Assembly (NCBI GenBank): GCA_029267445.1
Contig: JAJUIU010000018.1
Span: 1 to 57,215 of the forward strand
DNA from: Rhodospirillaceae bacterium
Lineage (GTDB): Bacteria; Pseudomonadota; Alphaproteobacteria; Azospirillales; Azospirillaceae
Length of the DNA: 57,215 nucleotides
Direction: 5' to 3'
The position numbers and the translations under genes were made by a program. Below are positions 27,042 through 35,167 of this stretch, piece after piece. Position 1 is the stretch's first letter. Every line of letters begins with the position of its first letter. The notes below the pieces were generated by a model. The model was not told the DNA's origin. It did no database searches and worked only from the letters and a program-made list of their open reading frames with translations.

Positions 27042-28250
27042 ATGCCGGACGCCTACATCTACGACCATGTCCGCACGCCCAGGGGCAAGGGCAAGAAGGA
27101 CGGCGCGCTGCACGAGGTGACGCCGGTGGCGCTGGCCACCCAGGTGCTGGAGGCGCTGCGGGACCGTGGCCGGCTGGACACGGCGGAGGTGGACGACGTG
27201 ATCCTCGGCTGCGTCAGCCCGGTGGGGGAGCAGGGGGCCAACATCGCCCGCGTGGCCGCCATCAACGCCGGCTGGGACGAGACGGTGGCCGGTGTGCAGA
27301 TCAACCGTTTCTGCGCCTCGGGCCTTGAGGCCGTGAACATGGCGGCCGCCAAGGTCATGTCTGGCCAGTCCGACATGACGGTGGGCGGCGGTGTCGAGAG
27401 CATGAGCCGCGTGCCCATCGCGTCCGACGGCGGGGCCTGGGCGACCGATCCGGCCGTGGCGATCCGCACATACTTCGTGCCCCAGGGCATCAGCGCCGAC
27501 CTGATCGCCACCCGCTACGGCTACAGCCGCGACGACGTGGACGCCTACGCCGTGGAAAGCCAGAAGCGCGCGGCGGCGGCCTGGGCCGACGGCCGGTTCG
27601 ACCGCTCGGTCGTGCCGGTGAGGGACGTGCTGGGCCTGCCCTTGCTGGACCGGGACGAGACGGTACGGCCAGAGACCACCATGCAGACGCTCGCCAGCCT
27701 GAACCCGTCCTTCGCCGACATGGGCCAGAATTTCGGCTTCGACAGCGTGGCGATCCAGAAGTACCCGATGCTGGAACGGGTCAACCATGTGCACCACGCC
27801 GGCAACAGCTCCGGCATCGTCGATGGGGCGGCCGCCGTGCTGATCGGCACGAAGGAGGCGGGGGAGCGGCTGGGGCTGAAGCCCCGCGCCCGCATCCGCA
27901 GCTTCGCCTCCATCGGGTCGGAGCCGACGATCATGCTGACCGGCCCCAGCTTCAGCGCCGAGAAGGCCCTGCGGAAGGGCGGCATGACCCGCGACGACAT
28001 CGACCTGTGGGAGTTGAACGAGGCCTTCGCCTCGGTCGTGCTGCGCTTCATGGACGCGCTGGAGGTCCCCCACGACCGGATCAACGTGAATGGCGGGGCC
28101 ATCGCCATGGGCCACCCGCTGGGTGCCACCGGGGCGATGATCCTGGGCATCCTGCTGGACGAGATGGAACGGCGGGACCTGGAGACCGGCCTCGCCACCC
28201 TGTGCGTGGGCGCGGGCATGGGCACCGCCACGATCCTCGAGCGCGTGTGA
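27042..28250 (+). CDS. fadA: Acetyl-CoA C-acyltransferase (thiolase)
   Basis: This 402-residue thiolase cleaves 3-ketoacyl-CoA with CoA, or condenses acetyl-CoA. The nucleophile is C91 in [13 protein letters not shown]. The second catalytic set is GHPLGATGA (His) and CVGAGMGTA (Cys) near the C-terminus. ATG 27042 follows GGGAAGGAA at good spacing. It is followed after 11 nt by a FadB-type multifunctional enzyme, so this is a degradative beta-oxidation thiolase rather than a biosynthetic PhaA. The upstream in-frame extension overlaps no good ribosome site and is not used. Confidence 0.93.
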   Translation: MPDAYIYDHVRTPRGKGKKDGALHEVTPVALATQVLEALRDRGRLDTAEVDDVILGCVSPVGEQGANIARVAAINAGWDETVAGVQINRFCASGLEAVNMAAAKVMSGQSDMTVGGGVESMSRVPIASDGGAWATDPAVAIRTYFVPQGISADLIATRYGYSRDDVDAYAVESQKRAAAAWADGRFDRSVVPVRDVLGLPLLDRDETVRPETTMQTLASLNPSFADMGQNFGFDSVAIQKYPMLERVNHVHHAGNSSGIVDGAAAVLIGTKEAGERLGLKPRARIRSFASIGSEPTIMLTGPSFSAEKALRKGGMTRDDIDLWELNEAFASVVLRFMDALEVPHDRINVNGGAIAMGHPLGATGAMILGILLDEMERRDLETGLATLCVGAGMGTATILERV

Positions 28251-28261
28251 GGGAGGGCGCC

Positions 28262-30454
28262 ATGACCGGGAGCATCATCGTCACCCGTGACGAGGACGGC
28301 ATCGCCACGCTCACCATCGACCAGCATGGCCGGTCGATGAACGTGATCGACGACACCTTCTCGGCCGAGTTCGCGGCGGCCGTGGAGGGGCTGATCGCCG
28401 ACGCAGGCGTGAAGGGCGTCATCGTCACCTCCGCCAAGAAGGACTTCCTGGCCGGTGCGGACCTGATCGGCTTTTCCAAGTGGATGGAGACGGCGCAGGC
28501 AGAGCCGGTCGCACAGGTCTACGCCAAGCTGCGCCGCTTCACCCTGGCGCTCAGGCGGATGGAGACGGGCGGCAAGCCCTTCGTCTGCGCCATCAACGGC
28601 ACGGCGCTGGGCGGCGGGTTCGAGATCGCGCTCGCCTGCCACCACCGCATCGCCGCCGACAAGCCGTCCGCCAAGATCGGCCTGCCGGAGGTGCAGGTGG
28701 GCCTGCTGCCGGGGGCGGGCGGGACCCAGCGCATGCCGCGCCTGATCGGCATCCAGGCGGCCTTGCCGCTGCTGCTGGAGGGGCGCCACCTCAGCCCGCG
28801 GAAGGCCCTGGCGGCCGGCATCATCCACGCGGTCGCCGACCCGCACGCGCTGCTGGACGCCGCGAAGGCTTGGCTGCTGTCGTCCGACGCCACGGCCGTT
28901 CAGCCCTGGGACCAGAAGGGCTTCAAGGTGCCGGGCGGCTCCGGCGGCATGCATCCGGCCGCGGTGCAGACCTTCATGGCCGGGAACGCCATGCTGCAGG
29001 AGAAGACCCTGCACAACTACCCGGCCCCCGAGGCGATCATGTCCTGCGTCTACGAGGGCACGCAGCTGCCCATGGACAAGGCGCTGGAGGTGGAGAGCAA
29101 GTACTTCACCAAGCTGTTCCTGGGCCCCGTCGCCCGCAACATGATCCGCAGCCTGTTCATCAACAAGGGCAAGGCCGACAAGCTGTCCCGCCGCCCCGAG
29201 GGCGTGCCCAAGGCGACGTTCCGCAAGATCGGCATGCTGGGGGCCGGCATGATGGGCGGCGGCATCGCCCATGTGGCCGCCCTGGCGGGGATCGAGGTGG
29301 TCCTGGTCGACCGGACGCTGGAGGCCGCCGAGCGTGGCAAGGGCTACTCCGCCAAGCTCCTCGCCGATCTCGTCGCCAAGAAGCGCATGAGCCAGGGGGA
29401 GGCGGACGCCGTCCTGTCCCGCATCCACGCCACCGACGCCCATGACGGGCTGAAGGATGCGGACCTCGTCATCGAGGCGGTGTTCGAGGACCGGGCCGTT
29501 AAGGCGGAGGTGACGCGGATGGCGGAGGCGGCGATGCAGGATGCCGCCATCTTCGCCAGCAACACCTCCACCCTGCCGATCAGCGGGCTGGCGGAGGTCA
29601 GCGTGCGCCCGCACCGCTTCATCGGCCTGCACTTCTTCTCCCCCGTCGACAAGATGCCGCTGGTGGAGGTGATCGTCGGCAAGGCGACGGACCGGGAGAC
29701 GCTGGCCCGGTCGCTCGACTTCGTGCAGGCGATCCGCAAGACGCCCATCGTCGTGAACGACGCGCGGGGCTTCTTCACCAGCCGCTTCTGCGGGGCCTAC
29801 ATCAACGAGGGCCAGACGATGCTGCTGGAGGGGATCGCTCCGGCCCTGATCGAGAATGCGGGCCGGCTGGCCGGCATGCCGGTGGGGCCGCTGGCCCTGG
29901 CCGACGAGACGGCCATCGACCTCGCCCACCGGATCAAGACCCAGTGGCGCAAGGACCTCGGCGACGCCTACGTCCCGCAGTCGGGCGACGCCGTGACCTT
30001 CACCATGATCGAGGAGCTGGGGCGGCCGGGCCGCAAGGGCCGGAAGGGCTTCTACGACTATCCGGAGGGACAGAAGAAGCGCCTGTGGCCGGGACTGGCC
30101 GAACACTGGCCGACGAAGCCCGAAACGGAGCAGCCGGATCTGGAGCACCTCAAGACGCGGCTGCTCTACGCCCAGGCGCTGGACGCCGTCCGCTGCCTGG
30201 AGGAGGGGGTGCTGACCGCACCGGAGGATGGCGATGTGGGCGGCATCCTCGGCCTCGGCTTCGCGCCCTGGACGGGTGGGCCGCTGTCCCTGATCGACAT
30301 GGTCGGCGTGTCGACCTTCGTCAGCCGGTGCGACGCGCTGGCCGACGCCCTTGGGGAGCGGTTCCGGCCGCCGCAGCTGCTGCGCGCCATGGCGCGGGAG
30401 GGGCGGGGCTTCTACGGACCCGACCGTTCGGCGGCACGGGCCGCCGCCGCTTAG
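28262..30454 (+). CDS. fadB: Multifunctional fatty-acid oxidation enzyme (enoyl-CoA hydratase/3-hydroxyacyl-CoA dehydrogenase)
   Basis: A 730-residue fusion that hydrates enoyl-CoA and oxidises the 3-hydroxyacyl-CoA product, feeding the thiolase encoded just upstream. The N-terminal crotonase domain (1-190) has the oxyanion-forming segments DFLAGADL and NGTALGGGFEIALACHH, and LPEVQVGLLPGAGGTQR with catalytic Glu. The dehydrogenase domain begins with the NAD motif GAGMMGGGIA (about 326-335) and includes ASNTSTLPIS and GLHFFSPVDKMPLVEV with the catalytic His. FadB and FadJ cannot be separated confidently. A strong terminator follows. Confidence 0.93.
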   Translation: MTGSIIVTRDEDGIATLTIDQHGRSMNVIDDTFSAEFAAAVEGLIADAGVKGVIVTSAKKDFLAGADLIGFSKWMETAQAEPVAQVYAKLRRFTLALRRMETGGKPFVCAINGTALGGGFEIALACHHRIAADKPSAKIGLPEVQVGLLPGAGGTQRMPRLIGIQAALPLLLEGRHLSPRKALAAGIIHAVADPHALLDAAKAWLLSSDATAVQPWDQKGFKVPGGSGGMHPAAVQTFMAGNAMLQEKTLHNYPAPEAIMSCVYEGTQLPMDKALEVESKYFTKLFLGPVARNMIRSLFINKGKADKLSRRPEGVPKATFRKIGMLGAGMMGGGIAHVAALAGIEVVLVDRTLEAAERGKGYSAKLLADLVAKKRMSQGEADAVLSRIHATDAHDGLKDADLVIEAVFEDRAVKAEVTRMAEAAMQDAAIFASNTSTLPISGLAEVSVRPHRFIGLHFFSPVDKMPLVEVIVGKATDRETLARSLDFVQAIRKTPIVVNDARGFFTSRFCGAYINEGQTMLLEGIAPALIENAGRLAGMPVGPLALADETAIDLAHRIKTQWRKDLGDAYVPQSGDAVTFTMIEELGRPGRKGRKGFYDYPEGQKKRLWPGLAEHWPTKPETEQPDLEHLKTRLLYAQALDAVRCLEEGVLTAPEDGDVGGILGLGFAPWTGGPLSLIDMVGVSTFVSRCDALADALGERFRPPQLLRAMAREGRGFYGPDRSAARAAAA

Positions 30455-30477
30455 GCGGGTTCTTCCATCCGCAAAAG

Positions 30478-30509
30478 AAAAGGGGCGGTCCTGCGGGACC
30501 GCCCCTTTT
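30478..30509. terminator. Strong bidirectional rho-independent terminator
   Basis: A perfect 14-bp stem (30478-30491 with 30496-30509) with loop TGCG, starting AAAAGGGG and ending CCCCTTTT, so both strands carry a T-run. It separates convergent fadB and the TRAP transporter operon. Confidence 0.9.
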
Positions 30510-30531
30510 CCATTCGTGACGGACGCGCCCG

Positions 30532-31851
30532 TCATCCGTAGAGCAGTGTCGGCAGCCAGGTCACGATTCCAGGGAAGGCGTAGACCAGGATCAGCGACAG
30601 GAACACGCACATCAGGAATGGGATCATGCCCCGGAAGATGTCTTCCAGCTCGATGCCCTTTGGCGCCACGCCCTTCAGGTAGAAGGCGGACATGGCCATC
30701 GGCGGCGTCAGGAACGACGTCTGGATGTTGAGCGCCACCAGCACGCCGAAGAACACCGGGTCGATGCCGTAGTTGCTCAGCAGCGGCAGGAAGATCGGAA
30801 CGAAGATGATGATGATCTCCGTCCACTCCAGCGGCCAGCCCAGGATGAAGATGATGACCTGGGTCAGCAGCATGAACTGCCAGCCCTCCAGGCTCAGCGC
30901 GTTGAACCAGCCTTCCACCACATGGTGGCCGCCCAGCAGCGAGAACACGGAGGAGAAGATGTAACTGCCCACGAACAGCCAGCAGACCATGGCCGAGGCG
31001 CGCCCCGTCAGGAACACCGCCTCCTTGAACTTCTCCCAGGTCCAGGCCTTGTAGGCGATGGCCAGGATGATGGAGCCGAGCGACCCGATGCCCGCCGCCT
31101 CATGCGGCGTGGCGAGGCCGAACAGGATGGCGCCCAGCACCGACAGGATCAGCGCCGCGAGGGGCACGAAGGAGGTGACCAGCAGCTTCAGGACCTCCCA
31201 TGTCGGGATCTGATGCTCGTCATCCTGCATCTTGGGCGCGGATTTCGGATCGAACACCGCCCGCCCGATCACATAGGTGATGTAGAGCCCCGCCAGCAGC
31301 AGGCCGGGCAGCAGGGCCGCCGCATAGAGCCGCACGACGGAGACGCCGGCCATGGCGCCGTACAGGATCAGCATGATGGACGGCGGGATCAGGATGCCCA
31401 GGCAGCCGCCGGCCGCGATCAGGCCTGTCGCAAGCCGTCGGTCGTATCCGGCCCTGAGCATGGCCGGCAGCGCCAGCACGCCCATCAGCGTCACCACCGC
31501 GCCGACGATGCCGGTCGCGGTCGCGAAGAGGGCGCAGGTGGCGAGGGTCGCCACCCCGAGCGAGCCCGGAACGCGCCGGAGCGCGATCTGGATGGAGAAG
31601 AACAGCCGGTCGAGGATGTTCGACCGCTCGATCATGTAACCCATGAACAGGAACAGCGGCACGGAGATCAGCACGTCGTTCGACATGACCCCGTAGGCCC
31701 GCTGGACCAGCAGCGGGAAAATCGTGTCGCCCACGGCGTAGTAGCCGAACATCACGGACAGGGCGACGAGGGTGAAGGCGATTGGGAACCCGAGCAGGAT
31801 CGTGAAGATGAACACGACCAGCATCATGATCCCGATCATGGGATCGCTCAT
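30532..31851 (-). CDS. dctM: TRAP transporter large permease subunit (DctM)
   Basis: The 439-residue inner-membrane subunit of a sodium-dependent TRAP transporter, with about 12 hydrophobic segments, starting IGIMMLVVFIFTILLGFPIAF. Family signatures include MSNDVLISVPLFLFMGYMIE, LIAAGGCLGILIPPSIMLIL and FLGILVALNIQ-like ALNIQTSFLTPPMAMSAFYL. It would carry the substrate delivered by the binding protein encoded upstream. Its ATG overlaps the dctQ stop by 4 nt. The substrate is likely an organic acid, based on the binding protein. Confidence 0.94.
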   Translation of the reverse strand: MSDPMIGIMMLVVFIFTILLGFPIAFTLVALSVMFGYYAVGDTIFPLLVQRAYGVMSNDVLISVPLFLFMGYMIERSNILDRLFFSIQIALRRVPGSLGVATLATCALFATATGIVGAVVTLMGVLALPAMLRAGYDRRLATGLIAAGGCLGILIPPSIMLILYGAMAGVSVVRLYAAALLPGLLLAGLYITYVIGRAVFDPKSAPKMQDDEHQIPTWEVLKLLVTSFVPLAALILSVLGAILFGLATPHEAAGIGSLGSIILAIAYKAWTWEKFKEAVFLTGRASAMVCWLFVGSYIFSSVFSLLGGHHVVEGWFNALSLEGWQFMLLTQVIIFILGWPLEWTEIIIIFVPIFLPLLSNYGIDPVFFGVLVALNIQTSFLTPPMAMSAFYLKGVAPKGIELEDIFRGMIPFLMCVFLSLILVYAFPGIVTWLPTLLYG

Positions 31852-32468
31852 CGCAGGCCCCCGCTCGTCTCGGCGTGCTCATGGGCCAGGACATCGTCCC
31901 GGTCCTGGATCGCGTGCTTTTCCAGCATCTGTTGTTCGAGCTCCACGACATCGTGCAGGCGGCCTGGCCAGACGCCGGTCCTCAGGCACAGGATGCAGCG
32001 GACGACCTCCGCGATCCCCTGTATCAGCAGGAACACGCCCGCGATCGGTATCAGCGACTTGAAGTGATAGAGCGGCGGACCGCCGGGGCTGAACGAGCTG
32101 TGCTCGTTGAAGCGCCAGGACATGGCCGCGAAGAAGTAGCCGGAATAGATCAGGGCCAGCGCCGCCGGGAAGAAGAACAGGATGTAGAGCGCCAGATCCA
32201 TCCCGGCCTGGCGGCGGGGCGACCATTGCCGGTACAGGAAGTCGCCCCGGACATGGCCGTTGCGGCTCATCAGGTAGGCGCCGCACATGATGAAGAGCGC
32301 GCCGTAGAGCATGTAGGCCGCGTCATAGGCCCAGGTCGTGGGCATGCCCAGCAGATAGCGCATGAACACTTCGTAGCTGACCACGAAGGTCAGCAGGATG
32401 ATGCACCATGAGAACAGCTTGCCGACCAGTGTGCTGATCTGGTCGATGACCAGCAGGAGACGATTCAT
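31848..32468 (-). CDS. dctQ: TRAP transporter small permease subunit (DctQ)
   Basis: A 206-residue membrane protein with four hydrophobic segments (LFSWCIILLTFVVSYEVFMRYLLG at the start, AAYMLYGALFIMCGAYLMSRNGHVRGD, ALYILFFFPAALALIYSGYFFA, and PIAGVFLLIQGIAEVVRC). The R-N-G-H-V-R-G-D motif is typical of DctQ. It pairs with DctM in the membrane. A hydrophilic C-terminal tail of about 40 residues (EQQMLEKHAIQDRDDVLAHE) is longer than usual. It lies 107 nt after the binding-protein gene, across a hairpin. Confidence 0.93.
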   Translation of the reverse strand: MNRLLLVIDQISTLVGKLFSWCIILLTFVVSYEVFMRYLLGMPTTWAYDAAYMLYGALFIMCGAYLMSRNGHVRGDFLYRQWSPRRQAGMDLALYILFFFPAALALIYSGYFFAAMSWRFNEHSSFSPGGPPLYHFKSLIPIAGVFLLIQGIAEVVRCILCLRTGVWPGRLHDVVELEQQMLEKHAIQDRDDVLAHEHAETSGGLR

Positions 32469-32538
32469 CTAGACGCCCCTCGGGGTGGCGGGACCGGCCG
32501 TCCGGCAGCGCGCGGACGCGTCGCGGGAACATGCGAAC

Positions 32539-32562
32539 GGCGCCCCCCGGGTGGGGGGCGCC
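32539..32562 (-). terminator. Hairpin between dctP and dctQM
   Basis: GGCGCCCCCC (32539-32548) and GGGGGGCGCC (32553-32562) form a perfect 10-bp stem with a 4-nt loop, 13 nt after the dctP stop. It lacks a T-run. Such hairpins behind binding-protein genes often protect the upstream mRNA and lower expression of the permeases. Confidence 0.6.
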
Positions 32563-32575
32563 GCCGCGATCGGCA

Positions 32576-33730
32576 TCAGCCGAAGAAGTGCTTGTAGGCG
32601 AGGTCCTGACGGACTTCGAAGTCCTGCTCGAACGCGATGACGCGCTTGGCGAACTCGCGCTGGCTGTCCAGCACCTTCTTGAAGAAGGCGTCCTGCGACT
32701 TGGCGGCGATGACCTTGTCCCAGGCGCCGAGCTGCGCCTGCAGCACGTTGTCGGGGGTCTTGGTCACCTTCACGCCGGCCTTCTTCAGCTCCTCCAGGTC
32801 CTTGGAGTAGCGGTCCATCGCCTTCCAGGACATGTCGGCCGAAGCGGCCTCCGAAGCCACCGCGAGGACCTGCTGCAGCTCGGCCGGCAGGCTGTTGTAC
32901 TTCGTCTTGTTAAAGATGATCTCGAAGCACTCGGCCGACTGGTGGTAGCTGCCCAGCATGTAGTTCTTGGTCACGTCCTGGAAGCCCAGGGCGCGGTCGG
33001 ACGACGGGTTGTTGAACTCGGCACCGTCCAGCAGGCCGCGATCGAGGGCCGGGACGATGTCGCCGCCGCCCATGATCGTGACGGCCACGCCCAGCTCGCG
33101 GTTCACGTCCGCCGCCAGACCCACCGTGCGGTACTTCATGCCCTTCATGTCGTCGATCGAGGTGATCTCCTTCTTGAACCAGCCGAGCGGCTGGGTCGGC
33201 ATCGGGCCGTAGAGGAAACCGACCAGGTCGAGCTTCATGATGTCGGTCAGCAGCTCGTTGTAGAGCGCCTGGCCGCCGCCGTACTTCACCCAGGCGAGCA
33301 TCTGGTTGGCGCGCCAGCCCCAGGCCGGCGGGGTGCCGAACAGGGAGAAGGCCGGGTTCTTGCCGTACCAGTAGGCCGTCACGCCGTGACCGCCGTCCAG
33401 CGCGCCCGCGATGACCGCGTCCTGCAGCTGCAGGGCGCCGACGACGGCGCCGGCCGGCAGCAGCTCGAGCTTCAGGCGGCCGCCGGACAGGGCGTTCACC
33501 TTGCTGACATAGTCGTTCGCGAACTCATGGAAGATGTCGCGCGACGGCCAGGTGCTCTGGAAGCGCAGGGTGGTCGTCTGCGCCCGCGACACGTTCGGCA
33601 TGGCGACGGCGCCCGCCGCGGTCGCGGCCACGGCACCGCCGGCGACGCCGAGGAACTGACGGCGGCTGCTGGCAGCCTCCTTCACCTCGGTGGTCGGGGT
33701 CGTAGACGTGATTTCGGTCTTTTCGGTCAT
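32576..33730 (-). CDS. dctP: TRAP transporter substrate-binding protein (DctP/TakP type)
   Basis: A 384-residue periplasmic binding protein. The N-terminus has a twin-arginine signal, SSRRQFLGVAGGAVAATAAG, unusual in being preceded by ~22 polar Thr/Glu-rich residues. The mature part begins TTTLRFQSTWPSRDIFHE, and GALDGGHGVTAYWYGKNPAF, GFLYGPMPTQPLGWF and FNNPSSDRALGF are of the TakP / mannitol-chloroaromatic subtype, which binds 2-oxo acids or other carboxylates. ATG 33730 is preferred: GGGAGG lies 9 nt upstream, whereas ATG 33739 abuts it. First gene of the TRAP operon. Confidence 0.93.
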   Translation of the reverse strand: MTEKTEITSTTPTTEVKEAASSRRQFLGVAGGAVAATAAGAVAMPNVSRAQTTTLRFQSTWPSRDIFHEFANDYVSKVNALSGGRLKLELLPAGAVVGALQLQDAVIAGALDGGHGVTAYWYGKNPAFSLFGTPPAWGWRANQMLAWVKYGGGQALYNELLTDIMKLDLVGFLYGPMPTQPLGWFKKEITSIDDMKGMKYRTVGLAADVNRELGVAVTIMGGGDIVPALDRGLLDGAEFNNPSSDRALGFQDVTKNYMLGSYHQSAECFEIIFNKTKYNSLPAELQQVLAVASEAASADMSWKAMDRYSKDLEELKKAGVKVTKTPDNVLQAQLGAWDKVIAAKSQDAFFKKVLDSQREFAKRVIAFEQDFEVRQDLAYKHFFG

Positions 33731-33844
33731 TCTCTGCATCCTCCCTTTCGGTGCCGCCGTTCGAACCGGTGGCCGTCCGGGTGCCCCGGCTGTGGGGCGT
33801 TCTACGCGCCCGTTCAGACGGTCCCGGTTCGATCCGTGCGCGGG

Positions 33845-33873
33845 ACTGTAACGTTGTTTTTGAAATCGCACAA
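33845..33873 (-). promoter_or_regulatory. Putative promoter of the TRAP transporter operon
   Basis: On the minus strand TTGTGC (33868-33873) and TACAGT (33845-33850) are 17 bp apart, in a locally AT-rich stretch about 115 bp before the dctP ATG. Confidence 0.45.
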
Positions 33874-33941
33874 ATTTTCCTGAACACGCGAAACGGAATT
33901 TATGCCGACCGCCCGGACGCGCAAGCCTTGGCCATAGTGGA

Positions 33942-34181
33942 TCAGCCGAACAGCGCGCTGACGAACCCGACCAGGAAGTTCCAGATGGCCGCCAGCGCTT
34001 CCGGCACGAAGGCGCCCACAGCATACGCGTTCGCGTATGCGTCCGAGGCGCCGTCGGCCTCCAGCTGCCAGAGCCCGTCCCAGAACCCTTCGATCAGGTC
34101 ACCGATGGTCGGCAGCCACTCCTGGGTCTCCGCACCGGCCTTCTCACCCAGGTCGCGGGCCTGCGAAGCTTCTTCCTGCAT
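33942..34181 (-). CDS. Small protein with amphipathic/hydrophobic C-terminus
   Basis: A 79-residue product of unknown function. The N-terminal third is acidic and polar (EEASQARDLGEKAGAETQEW), the middle has a short Ala-Tyr-rich run (YANAYAV), and the C-terminus EALAAIWNFLVGFVSALFG could bind or cross a membrane. The Ala-Tyr run is encoded by a 20-bp inverted repeat (34021-34040, arms GCATACGCG and CGCGTATGC). No strong ribosome binding site is seen before the ATG, so the gene is only moderately supported. Confidence 0.45.
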   Translation of the reverse strand: MQEEASQARDLGEKAGAETQEWLPTIGDLIEGFWDGLWQLEADGASDAYANAYAVGAFVPEALAAIWNFLVGFVSALFG

Positions 34182-34289
34182 GGTCCGATCGCCCGATTGT
34201 CCGCTGTCGCCAACCGGAACGCCGGGCGAAGGCGTTTGTGCCCGCCACCCCTATCGGTGGGGGCGGCGGGGAGCGGGTTGCGCGCGGCC

Positions 34290-34637
34290 TCACTCGGCGG
34301 CGACGGCCTCCGCCGTCGATCCGTGGGGCATGGGGCTGAGGCGCAGCCCGTTGGCCCTCCGGTCCCGGGCGATCCAGGCGTCCACGGTCGCAGCGTCCGT
34401 CGGGATGCAGAGGTCGTCCTCGCCGGTCAGGAATCGTGCCGCCTCACGGCTGGCGACCCAATGGCCGAAGCGCCAGCGCTGGGCCACGGCGCGGCCGGCC
34501 GCGTCCTGGACATAGCGGAACGGCCAGGCGATCCGGCCATCCGTGTCCAGCGCGAAGAAGTAGGTGGCGGGATGCCCGCATCGCCGGCCGCCCGTTTCCC
34601 CGGTGGCGGCATCCGTCTTGGCGATCAGATCGATCAT
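34290..34637 (-). CDS. Hypothetical protein with a possible FNR-type box
   Basis: A 115-residue soluble protein that I do not recognise. It contains CGHPATYFFALDTDGRIAWP and FRYVQDAAGR, a short strand-rich segment, and an acidic C-terminal half. A good ribosome site (AAGGGGG, 7 nt before the ATG) supports translation. An FNR/FixK-like sequence lies 60-75 bp upstream, at the distance expected for an activator site, suggesting low-oxygen expression. No operon partners on the same strand are close enough to suggest a role. Confidence 0.6.
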   Translation of the reverse strand: MIDLIAKTDAATGETGGRRCGHPATYFFALDTDGRIAWPFRYVQDAAGRAVAQRWRFGHWVASREAARFLTGEDDLCIPTDAATVDAWIARDRRANGLRLSPMPHGSTAEAVAAE

Positions 34638-34697
34638 GCGCGACCCCCTTGGTCTGCCCTGGTGTCCACATCCTGGTTACCCTGGATCGGGGGTGCC

Positions 34698-34711
34698 TTG
34701 ATCCAGGTCAT
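34698..34711 (-). promoter_or_regulatory. Candidate FNR/FixK box upstream of the 34290-34637 gene
   Basis: TTGATCCAGGTCAT on the plus strand (ATGACCTGGATCAA on the gene's strand) resembles the anaerobox TTGAT-N4-ATCAA with two mismatches. A CAGGAT -10-like hexamer at 34670-34675 lies 32 bp from its centre, matching a class II site. The same DNA forms an 8-bp inverted repeat (34681-34688 with 34700-34707). The rest of 34638-34783 holds no gene. Confidence 0.45.
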
Positions 34712-34783
34712 TCTGATATGCGGACGCGACGGTGGGTTACCCCCTCCGGTGGTTCGGCTTCTCGAAATTTCGAGGGATGCGGG

Positions 34784-35083
34784 TCAGGAGGTGGGGGCGG
34801 TCGGCGCCGGCTGCGTGGCCGGGGGCGGCGGCCCCTGGATCGGCTCGCCATCCGTGGTCACGAGCGTGACCAGTCCGATGCCGGCCGCCGTCAGGGCCGA
34901 GAACATGACGAACTTGAGGATGTTGTCCTGCATCCATTTGATCGACTGCTCGATCAGGAACCAGGACAAGGCGCCCGCGACGAAGGCGAGACGGCCGTCC
35001 ACCCCGGACGCCCAGTTGTTCATGAGATGGAAGAAGCGGCCGACCTCGTCGTGCATCGCCTTGAACGAGAACAGCTCTTCCAT
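34784..35083 (-). CDS. Small membrane protein with Pro-rich tail
   Basis: A 99-residue protein of unknown function. Its N-terminal half is polar with SFKAMHDEVGRFFHLMNNWA. Hydrophobic segments AFVAGALSWFLIE and FVMFSALTAAGIGLVTLV could form two membrane spans, and the last 20 residues are Pro/Thr/Ala-rich. The composition and the clean two-span pattern argue that it is a real gene rather than a chance frame. It sits between an unknown gene and the patatin operon, on the same strand but 84 bp from the latter. Confidence 0.55.
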   Translation of the reverse strand: MEELFSFKAMHDEVGRFFHLMNNWASGVDGRLAFVAGALSWFLIEQSIKWMQDNILKFVMFSALTAAGIGLVTLVTTDGEPIQGPPPPATQPAPTAPTS

Positions 35084-35167
35084 CGCCCGTGGTCCCGCCA
35101 GCCCTGTCCGGAATGGCTACCACTATATATAGACGGTCCTTTCGGGGCAAGGCCAACATGTGCCGTG

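Noticed and set aside
27545-30826. A 1093-codon frame on the minus strand across the thiolase and FadB genes
   Set aside because: Antisense to two well-recognised enzymes, with composition biased to His, Arg and Gln. A GC-driven shadow.
34021-34040. A 20-bp inverted repeat (GCATACGCG-TT-CGCGTATGC)
   Set aside because: It lies inside a small predicted gene and encodes its Ala-Tyr run. It was considered as an operator or resolution site, but no neighbouring repeat or recombinase supports that.
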